Assembly (NCBI GenBank): GCA_003453695.1
Contig: DMNK01000096.1
Location: 1,921 to 7,148 of the forward strand
DNA length: 5,228 nt
Reading direction: 5' to 3'
Source of the DNA: Acidimicrobiaceae bacterium
GTDB taxonomy: Bacteria; Actinomycetota; Acidimicrobiia; Acidimicrobiales; UBA8190
Position numbers and translations under genes: made by a program. Below the pieces are notes generated by a model. It did no database searches. It saw only the letters and a list, made by a program, of their open reading frames with translations, and was not told the origin of the DNA. Of this stretch, positions 1 to 4,664 are shown piece by piece (positions within the stretch are counted from its first letter, which is position 1; every line of letters begins with the position of its first letter).

Positions 1-147
1 TACTTCCACGACCACGTGCGCATCGAACGCATGCTCTTCGACGGGGTGCTCGAGCCTCAGCCTGGCGGCGTCCTCGTCCCTGACCGGCACCGGCCCGGGC
101 TGGGCCTCGAGCTCAAGGCCGCCGACGCGGCGCGGTGGGCGGCCTGA
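1..147 (+). CDS. Enolase-superfamily (mandelate racemase/muconate lactonizing enzyme type) protein, C-terminal fragment
   Basis: Frame 1 is open from the window edge to a TGA at 145-147 and gives 48 residues; the start and the catalytic barrel are off the left side. The tail reads YFHDHVRIERML, then FDGVLEPQPGGVLVPD and RPGLGLELK. This matches the usual C-terminus of mandelate racemase/muconate lactonizing enzymes, where the chain returns to the capping domain with a 'P.GG.L.vPd.PGLGlel' segment. Family members abstract the proton alpha to a carboxylate using Mg2+ held in a TIM barrel. None of the metal ligands or catalytic Lys/His residues are visible, so the substrate cannot be proposed. 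It is the only plus-strand enzyme here and ends 45 bases before the next small gene, which has its own ribosome binding site. The superfamily call is fairly secure; the subfamily is unknown. Confidence 0.72.
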   Translation, partial: YFHDHVRIERMLFDGVLEPQPGGVLVPDRHRPGLGLELKAADAARWAA

Positions 148-192
148 CTTGCCAGACTGACGCACACGGGGACGGGCCGGCGGAGGGACAGG

Positions 193-459
193 ATGCTCTT
201 CATCGAGTACGACGTGCACGAGGACGGGCTCATCGAGCTGATCGCCCTCGTCAACGCCGTCGATGAGGACGGGAGCGACCCCGACGGTGAAGCCTGGATG
301 GCGTGGCGCCGAACCCACGACGACGCCGGCCTGGGCTGTGCGGCGGTATCCGCCGCCGATCTGGCCGCCATGGAGGGGACCGAGGACCCCGACGAACTGC
401 GTGCCATCGTGGAGGCCGTGGTGCTGGCCGACCGCGCCGGCAAGGAGCAGCCCCGGTGA
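193..459 (+). CDS. Small acidic protein of unknown function (88 aa)
   Basis: I do not recognise this family. The ATG at 193 is preceded by GGAGGG (182-187) with a 5-base spacer, and codon third positions are strongly G/C, so it looks like a real gene. The product has 22 Asp/Glu against 6 Arg/Lys and so should be very acidic. It has no signal peptide and no transmembrane segment. The N-terminal part (MLFIEYDVHEDGLIELIALV) could form a strand followed by a helix. The middle is a D/E/G-rich loop with two Trp (WMAW, near residues 35-38), and the C-terminal part (about 53-82) is probably helical. The stop codon overlaps the GTG start of the next gene by four bases, so the two are probably translated together. 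Because that partner is arginine-rich, a complex between them is possible, but this is inference from charge and coupling only. Confidence 0.68.
   Translation: MLFIEYDVHEDGLIELIALVNAVDEDGSDPDGEAWMAWRRTHDDAGLGCAAVSAADLAAMEGTEDPDELRAIVEAVVLADRAGKEQPR
442..447 (+). promoter_or_regulatory. Ribosome binding site AAGGAG that sets the GTG start at 456
   Basis: AAGGAG lies inside the end of the preceding gene, eight bases before the GTG at 456. It is the best Shine-Dalgarno match in this stretch. It is the reason for starting the following gene at 456 rather than at upstream in-frame codons, which would overlap the acidic-protein gene extensively. Confidence 0.6.
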
Positions 460-662
460 GCACCACCCGCTCGCAGCTGTACAGCCTGGCCCGCGACCTG
501 GGCAACATCGAAGCGGTCGAGCACGGCTATCGCCGGGGCGGGCTGGGCGGGGGCGCTGAGGGCGTGATGGAGCGCCAGGTGAGAAGGGCCATCTACCGCC
601 AGGGGAACCGCCAGATCAACCGCTTGGTACGCGCCATCGGACTCGGCCCCCGGCGGCGCTGA
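456..662 (+). CDS. Small arginine-rich protein of unknown function (68 aa)
   Basis: I do not recognise this family. It starts at a GTG whose last three bases form the TGA of the preceding gene (GTGA overlap, 456-459), which is typical of translational coupling. It ends 12 bases before the stop of the convergent dehydrogenase gene. The product has 14 Arg, no Lys and 5 acidic residues. The N-terminal part (TRSQLYSLARDLGNIEAVEH) looks helical. A short Gly-rich linker (GGLGGG) follows, then a basic stretch with Arg spaced through VMERQVRRAIYRQGNRQINR and a GPRRR end. Small proteins of this general look (short helix, linker, Arg-rich helix) recur in actinobacteria without known function. Binding to nucleic acid, to a membrane surface or to its acidic neighbour are all possible; none is shown by the sequence. 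Confidence 0.62.
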   Translation: MSTTRSQLYSLARDLGNIEAVEHGYRRGGLGGGAEGVMERQVRRAIYRQGNRQINRLVRAIGLGPRRR

Positions 663-668
663 GACAGG

Positions 669-688
669 GCCTGCTCAGCGAGCGAGGC
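669..688. terminator. Weak hairpin at the convergent gene junction
   Basis: GCCTGCTC (669-676) pairs with GAGC (80-83 of the same hundred) and AGGC (685-688), giving an eight-pair stem with one bulged G at 684 and a three-base loop. It lies where the Arg-rich gene (ending 662) and the SDR gene (stop 675-677) meet, so it could stop transcription from either side. There is no T-run on either strand and the stem overlaps the SDR coding end, so it is only a candidate. Confidence 0.22.
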
Positions 689-1505
689 GGCCGCCTGTCA
701 CCAGTACCCGCTGGTAGAAGCCGGCGGGCAGACGCGACACCAGGTCGATGACCTTGGCGTCCGGGCCGATGAGCACCCGGCGCCGGTCGCGGGCCACCGC
801 CTTCAGGATCTGGCGGGCGGCATTCTCGGGGCTCGTGAACGACGATCTCTCGAAACGCCTTACGAGCCGCTCCCGCCCGCCGGCGATGGCGGCCGATTCC
901 TCGTCGACACGGGCGTGGCGGGCGATGTTGGTCCTGATCCCCCCCGGGTGCACCGTCGTGCACGACACGCCGGACCGCTCGATCTCGAGCTCCATGCGCA
1001 GGGCGTCGGTGAATCCCCGCACGGCGAACTTGGCGGCGTTGTAGGCCGACTGGGACGGGACACTCAGCAGACCGAACACGCTCGAGATGTTGACGATGTG
1101 GCCCTCGCCGGCGGCACGCAGGTGGGGCAGGAACGCCTTGGTCCCGTACACGACCCCCCAGAAGTCCACCGCCATGAGCCACTCGAGATCCTCCACCGAC
1201 ATGGCTTCGACCCCTGCCACCAGAGCCACGCCGGCGTTGTTCACGGCCAGGTTGGCCCGCCCGTGCTCCTCGACGGTGCGATCGGCCCAGGCCTCGACGG
1301 CGAGGCGATCGCCGACATCCACTCTCGACGACGTCACCTTGACCCCGAAGCCGTCACAGAGCCCGACCGTCTCCGCCAGACCCAGCTCGTCCACGTCGGC
1401 GAGCGACAGATGTGCACCCCGTCCGGCCAGCTCGACAGCCAGGGCCCGGCCGATCCCCGAAGCGGCGCCCGTCACGGCGGCGACCTTGCCCTCGAAACGA
1501 CGCAC
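675..1505 (-). CDS. Classical short-chain dehydrogenase/reductase (SDR), NAD-dependent alcohol dehydrogenase type
   Basis: A complete 276-residue SDR, a usual length for the family. The Rossmann motif TGAASGIG is at residues 12-19. An Asp at the end of strand 2 (Asp37 in LADVDE) suggests NAD(H) rather than NADP(H). Asp63 fits the adenine-contacting position, and NNAG is at 89-92. Ser142, Tyr155 and Lys159 (in SAYNAAKFAVRG) form the catalytic triad, and PGG is at 187-189. The fourth catalytic position, usually Asn, reads Asp114 (VDFWGVVYGT). The GTG start at 1505-1503 lies three bases after the monooxygenase stop, with GGAG seven bases upstream inside that gene, so it is the third gene of the operon. 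The sequence resembles the SadH-type SDRs found beside flavin monooxygenases in mycobacteria. The likely reaction is interconversion of a lipophilic secondary alcohol and its ketone, which would feed the neighbouring monooxygenase; the substrate itself is not predictable. Confidence 0.9.
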   Translation of the reverse strand: MRRFEGKVAAVTGAASGIGRALAVELAGRGAHLSLADVDELGLAETVGLCDGFGVKVTSSRVDVGDRLAVEAWADRTVEEHGRANLAVNNAGVALVAGVEAMSVEDLEWLMAVDFWGVVYGTKAFLPHLRAAGEGHIVNISSVFGLLSVPSQSAYNAAKFAVRGFTDALRMELEIERSGVSCTTVHPGGIRTNIARHARVDEESAAIAGGRERLVRRFERSSFTSPENAARQILKAVARDRRRVLIGPDAKVIDLVSRLPAGFYQRVLVTGGRLAR

Positions 1506-1508
1506 CGC

Positions 1509-3020
1509 TCAGCTCCGGGCCGGTGCGGCCAGCGTCTGGCGATGGCGCTGCTCGGGGGTGGCGACGGCGGGCGGGTTCGAGAAGACCATGGCGTCGTCCT
1601 CCACGTTGTGCAGCTTCAAGGCTCGGTAGTCACGGAGATAACTCTGATGCACCTGCCACGGGAACTTCGAACCCTGTTTGGGGAAGAGGTGCGCGGAGCG
1701 CTGGATGTATCCCGAGTGCAGCCCCAGGAGCGGCGACCGCACCACCGAATCGTCGGTGTTGACCGGAGTGCACTGACGCCATCCGGCGGCGCGCATGTGG
1801 TTGAGCAGCCGGCACACGTAGTCGCACGTGAGGTCGCACTTGAGGGTCCACGAGGCGTTGGTGTAGCCGACGGACATGGCGAAATTGGGCACGCCCTCGA
1901 GCATCATGCCCTTGTAGGCCATGCGGCCGGGCAGGTCGACATCTTCGCCGTCCACCGTGATCTGCGCCCCACCGAAGAACTGGAGCTGCAATCCCGTAGC
2001 GGTGACGATCACGTCCGCCTCCAGCTCGCCGCCGGACTCGAGGCGGATGCCCGTCGGGGTGAACCGCTCGATCCGGTCGGTGACGACCGATGCCCGGCCT
2101 TCGCGGATGGCGGCGAACAGATCCCCGTCCGGCGCGATGCAGAAACGTTCGTCCCAGGGGTTGTAACGGGGGGTGAAGTGCGTGGCGATGTCGTATCCGG
2201 GGGGCAGCTCTCGGCGGAGGCCGGAGCGCAGGATCCGCTTCACGAGCTCGGGCCGCCTCTGGCTCACCTGGTAGAAGCCCTGGGTGAACAGGGCGTGGAA
2301 CCAGCGGATGGCCCCGCCGGCGAGACGGCGGGGAAGAATGCGGCGCAGCAGACGGGCCACCGGGTTCGTCCCGGGCACGGCCGCCACGTAAGTGGGGGAA
2401 CGCTGGAGCATGACGACGTGCCCGGCGTTCTCGGCCAGGGCCGGGACGAGGGTGATGGCGGTGGAGCCGCTGCCGATCACCACGACCCGTTTGCCGGACA
2501 CGTCAAGGGCCTCGGGCCACGCCTGGGGGTGCACCAGCGTGCCTTGGAATCGGTCCATGTCCGGGAAGTCGGGCAGGTATCCCTGGTCGTAGCGGTAGTA
2601 GCCCGTGCAGGCGAAGAGGAAGCTGCAGGTGAACTGTTCGCTGGCGCCGATGTCACCGCGCTGGACGGTGACGAGCCATCGGGCGTCGGCACTCGACCAT
2701 TCGGCCCGGACGATGCGGTGACGGAAGCGGATCTTGTCGTCGAGGCCCGACTCGGTGGCGGTGTCCTCGATGTAGCCCAGGATCGACGCCCCGTCGGCGA
2801 TGACCTTGTCGCTCGTCCAGGGGCGGAAGCGATAGCCCAGGGTGTACATGTCGGAATCGGAGCGGATGCCCGGGTAGCGGAAGAGGTCCCAGGTCCCACC
2901 CATGGTGTCACGGGCCTCGAAGATGGCGAAGGTCGCCCAAGGACACTTGTCCTGGATGTAGTGCCCGGCACCGATGCCGGACAGACCTGCCCCCACGATG
3001 GCGACGTCGAGGTGTTCCAT
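1509..3020 (-). CDS. FAD-dependent Baeyer-Villiger monooxygenase, EthA-like
   Basis: A 503-residue class B flavoprotein monooxygenase, close in length to mycobacterial EthA (489). The FAD site GAGLSG is at residues 10-15, followed by GGTW at 41-44 and the RYPGIRSDSDMYTLG segment. The Baeyer-Villiger fingerprint FxGxxxHxxxWP is intact at 158-169 (Phe158, Gly160, His164, Trp168, Pro169). The NADPH site GSGSTA is at 183-188, and the C-terminal ATG motif is at 341-343. NPWDERFC (287-294) and VGYTNASWTLK (384-394) are further stretches that, from memory, are shared with EthA. Such enzymes use NADPH and O2 to insert oxygen next to a ketone; EthA also S-oxygenates thioamides such as ethionamide. The ATG at 3020 was chosen because the frame stays open a further 105 codons only as a shadow of the upstream gene; AAGGA (3031-3035) lies 10 bases before it. 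It is the second gene of the operon. The natural substrate is unknown. The family assignment is very secure; orthology to EthA is not claimed. Confidence 0.93.
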   Translation of the reverse strand: MEHLDVAIVGAGLSGIGAGHYIQDKCPWATFAIFEARDTMGGTWDLFRYPGIRSDSDMYTLGYRFRPWTSDKVIADGASILGYIEDTATESGLDDKIRFRHRIVRAEWSSADARWLVTVQRGDIGASEQFTCSFLFACTGYYRYDQGYLPDFPDMDRFQGTLVHPQAWPEALDVSGKRVVVIGSGSTAITLVPALAENAGHVVMLQRSPTYVAAVPGTNPVARLLRRILPRRLAGGAIRWFHALFTQGFYQVSQRRPELVKRILRSGLRRELPPGYDIATHFTPRYNPWDERFCIAPDGDLFAAIREGRASVVTDRIERFTPTGIRLESGGELEADVIVTATGLQLQFFGGAQITVDGEDVDLPGRMAYKGMMLEGVPNFAMSVGYTNASWTLKCDLTCDYVCRLLNHMRAAGWRQCTPVNTDDSVVRSPLLGLHSGYIQRSAHLFPKQGSKFPWQVHQSYLRDYRALKLHNVEDDAMVFSNPPAVATPEQRHRQTLAAPARS

Positions 3021-3040
3021 CGAGCGCGGGTCCTTGTCGC

Positions 3041-3916
3041 TCAGGCGGCCGAGGCGGCGAGCTTGTCCTTGAGGGCTCCCTCGTCGCCGAACAGCTCTCC
3101 CCGCCAATACTCGATGAGCTGGCTGGTGTCGCGATCGTTGGGGTGGAAGCCGGGTCGGTCGTACTCGCACAGCTGGTCCCAGAGTTTCTTGCTCAGAAGC
3201 GGCGTGCGCCCGATGCCGGCGATGCTCTGGCGGAGCCTGCCCCGTCGGTAGGTGGCGGGGTCCATGGCCAGCGAGGCCACCAACTCCACTAGTGAGCCGA
3301 GCAGGAACAGCACCCTCGTGATCTTCATCGTCCACACGCGCATGCGCTCGGTCCCTCCTACGGCCCGGTACACGTCGAAGGCGACGGCCTTGTGCTCCGA
3401 CTCCTCGAGAGCGTGCCAGAGGAAGAGGTATCGGACGGCGTCATGGCCGAAGGCCTGGCGGACCTCCTCGTCGGTCATGACGAGCTCGGCCAGAGTGGCG
3501 GTGAAGTGCTCGAGGGCGGCGGTGAGGGCCAGGCTCGACTTCTTCGGCAGGAACTTCCATCGAAAGGCCAATCCCGCTTTGGTGATGCGCTCTACGAATT
3601 TGGTCGGATAGCCGAGCTCGTCCAGCTTCTCGTTGAAGACGCGGTGTTCTCGGCCGTGGACCGACTCCTGGCCGATGAACCCGGCTACCTGCCGCTTGAG
3701 CACCGGGTCGGTGATCTGGTCGCGGTAGTGGCGCACCGAACGCACGAAGAAGTCCTCACCGTCGGGGAAGACCGACGACAGCCCGGCCAGGATGTGGCTC
3801 GACAACAGGTCCCCGTCCTGGGCGTAGTGGCGGGGCAGTCCTTCGAGCATCGCCTCGAACGAGATGCGCCTGGTGGTGATGGTGCGGCCGGGGTCACTCG
3901 TCTGGGTCTGGGTCAT
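3041..3916 (-). CDS. PF10118-family 'predicted metal-dependent hydrolase', probable ferritin-like di-iron protein
   Basis: The 291-residue product fits the COG3687/PF10118 family annotated as predicted metal-dependent hydrolase: an RRISF N-terminal segment, then FIGQESVHGREH, ALEHFTATLAEL and WHALEESEHKAVAFDVY. The putative metal ligands read Glu54, Glu84-x-x-His87, Glu136 and Glu172-x-x-His175. The intervals of 30 and 36 residues are those of ferritin-like di-iron carboxylate proteins, so an oxidative role is as plausible as hydrolysis. A hydrophobic helix at about 199-218 may seat it on the membrane. The ATG at 3916 has AGGAG seven bases upstream; an in-frame start 18 codons earlier, at 3970, would fall at about the transcription start and lacks such a site. 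It is the first gene of the operon, 20 bases before the monooxygenase, and diverges from the TetR gene. The name of the family is a prediction only; I know of no proven reaction for it. Confidence 0.85.
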   Translation of the reverse strand: MTQTQTSDPGRTITTRRISFEAMLEGLPRHYAQDGDLLSSHILAGLSSVFPDGEDFFVRSVRHYRDQITDPVLKRQVAGFIGQESVHGREHRVFNEKLDELGYPTKFVERITKAGLAFRWKFLPKKSSLALTAALEHFTATLAELVMTDEEVRQAFGHDAVRYLFLWHALEESEHKAVAFDVYRAVGGTERMRVWTMKITRVLFLLGSLVELVASLAMDPATYRRGRLRQSIAGIGRTPLLSKKLWDQLCEYDRPGFHPNDRDTSQLIEYWRGELFGDEGALKDKLAASAA

Positions 3917-3923
3917 GGACTCG

Positions 3924-3928
3924 CTCCT
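3924..3928 (-). promoter_or_regulatory. Ribosome binding site AGGAG that sets the start at 3916
   Basis: On the minus strand AGGAG lies seven bases before the ATG at 3916. It is the strongest Shine-Dalgarno site near the 5' end of the operon and supports the 291-residue form over a longer in-frame reading from 3970. Confidence 0.65.
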
Positions 3929-3976
3929 GTCGTGACTCGGGGCTCGCCGGGGCTCTCGACGCCCCGGCACCCCCCC

Positions 3977-4005
3977 AATTTAGAGGATTTGAGGAAATCC
4001 ATCAA
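3977..4005 (-). promoter_or_regulatory. Candidate promoter of the hydrolase-monooxygenase-SDR operon
   Basis: Read on the minus strand, TTGATG (4005-4000) and TAAATT (3982-3977) are separated by exactly 17 bases. Each matches four of six consensus positions of the vegetative -35 and -10 boxes, in an otherwise GC-rich sequence. Transcription would begin near 3970 and leave a leader of about 54 bases before the first gene. The -35 box lies in and beside the spacer between the arms of the inverted repeat, so a bound dimeric repressor should block it. Confidence 0.5.
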
Positions 4006-4007
4006 AT
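3979..4007 (+). promoter_or_regulatory. Weak candidate promoter of the tetR-family gene
   Basis: On the plus strand TTTAGA (3979-3984) and TCAAAT (4002-4007) are 17 bases apart, each with four of six consensus matches. The start point would be near 4014, giving a leader of about 40 bases to the ATG at 4056. The same TCAAAT occurs again at 4010-4015, so the exact -10 box is uncertain. It overlaps the inverted repeat and the operon promoter, which would give autoregulation. Confidence 0.28.
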
Positions 4008-4017
4008 CCTCAAATCC
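3985..4017. promoter_or_regulatory. Inverted repeat, candidate TetR-family operator
   Basis: GGATTTGAGGA (3985-3995) is matched exactly by its reverse complement TCCTCAAATCC (4007-4017), with an 11-base spacer. Inside this, GGATTT (3985-3990) and AAATCC (3995-4000) form a smaller 6+4+6 palindrome, and TCAAATCC occurs twice in tandem (4002-4009, 4010-4017). There are thus four copies of the half-site AAATCC/GGATTT in 33 bases, at a spacing of 8-10 bases. It lies between the divergent genes and overlaps candidate promoters for both. This fits an operator for one or more TetR dimers, as known for ethA-ethR in mycobacteria, where several EthR dimers bind an extended operator. That this regulator binds it is inferred from position. 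Confidence 0.62.
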
Positions 4018-4055
4018 ATGCTAGCGTGGGGGGCGTGGAGGAGCAGGTCGAGACC

Positions 4056-4643
4056 ATGACCAAGGGGGCCCAGACCCGGCTGGCCATCTTGGAGGCGGCC
4101 ATCGCCCGCTTCGGCCGGGAGGGTTTCCGGGCCACTTCGGTGGCCGACATCGCCCGAGACGCCGGGGTGGGCGCCACGACCGCCTACGCCTACTTTCCCA
4201 ACAAGGAAGCCTTGTTCCTGGCCGCCATGGACGAGGACGCCGCCGCTGTCATCGAGGAGGGCCTGTCGTCGGTGTGGCGGGACATGCCTCTCCCCGACTG
4301 GCGTCAGATCCTTCTCGTCACGCTGATCGAAGCCGTGGACCGGCACCCCTTGGCCCGGCGGCTTCTCGCCGGGTTGGAGCCCGACGTGACGGACCGGGTG
4401 CTCGAGATCCCGGCCCTGGCCGAGCTGCGCAAGGCCTGCATCGAGCGCCTGCGGGGCGAGCAGATGGTGGGCAAGGTCCGAGCGGATGTGGACGCCGAGG
4501 CTGTCGGCAACGGCCTGGTGGCAATCACGCTCTCGCTGCTCATGTCGATCGTGCAGATCGGCACCCACACCGCCGCCCCGTACGGCAACGACGTCCTCGC
4601 CGTGTTCGCGGCCGCCCTCGAGCCTCCGAAGACCTCGGGCTGA
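4056..4643 (+). CDS. TetR-family transcriptional regulator, divergent from the oxidation operon
   Basis: A 195-residue regulator, a normal TetR length. The N-terminal domain starts TRLAILEAAIARFGREGF. The helix-turn-helix is at about residues 26-47 (TSVADIARDAG, then VGATTAYAYF) and is followed by NKEALFLAAM, a standard TetR end of the DNA-binding domain. The C-terminal ligand domain (about 60-190) is all helical and not assignable. In this family a small ligand bound to the C-terminal domain releases the dimer from DNA. In-frame GTG codons at 4026 and 4035 give 205 or 202 residues. I prefer the ATG at 4056 because the protein then begins MTKGAQTR, right at helix 1, but its GGAGGAG (4037-4043) sits 12 bases away, rather far; a leaderless GTG start at 4026 cannot be ruled out. 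It probably represses both the operon and itself through the repeat at 3985-4017. It converges with the DUF5666-like gene, 21 bases apart. Confidence 0.88.
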   Translation: MTKGAQTRLAILEAAIARFGREGFRATSVADIARDAGVGATTAYAYFPNKEALFLAAMDEDAAAVIEEGLSSVWRDMPLPDWRQILLVTLIEAVDRHPLARRLLAGLEPDVTDRVLEIPALAELRKACIERLRGEQMVGKVRADVDAEAVGNGLVAITLSLLMSIVQIGTHTAAPYGNDVLAVFAAALEPPKTSG

Positions 4644-4664
4644 TTTCGCTCTGGAGGCCCTTGC

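Noticed and set aside
148..192. Possible promoter for the two small genes
   Set aside because: TTGCCA at 149-154 is a passable -35 box, but no -10-like sequence lies 15-19 bases downstream. The genes may be read from the upstream enolase-superfamily gene.
57..524. 155-codon minus-strand frame opposite the enolase tail and the acidic-protein gene
   Set aside because: Ser/Ala/Arg-rich low-complexity translation typical of the complement of GC-rich genes. The plus-strand genes have ribosome binding sites and coherent codon use.
915..3251. Very long plus-strand open frame (778 codons) antisense to the SDR and monooxygenase genes
   Set aside because: The opposite strand encodes two complete enzymes with all family motifs. 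The antisense frame gives low-complexity His/Gly/Val/Glu-rich sequence with no recognisable domain, and long antisense frames are expected in DNA this rich in G/C.
3021..3335. 105-codon in-frame extension upstream of the monooxygenase ATG
   Set aside because: It lies inside the PF10118 gene in another frame, reads as Arg/Pro-rich noise, and the FAD motif already sits at residue 10 from the ATG at 3020, as in EthA.
3392..4024. 210-codon plus-strand frame opposite the PF10118 gene
   Set aside because: It is antisense to a gene with conserved ligand motifs, runs through the divergent promoter region, and shows no family resemblance.
4002..4568. 188-codon minus-strand frame opposite the TetR gene
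   Set aside because: His/Gly/Asp-rich shadow of a clear TetR coding region; it would also read through the operator region.
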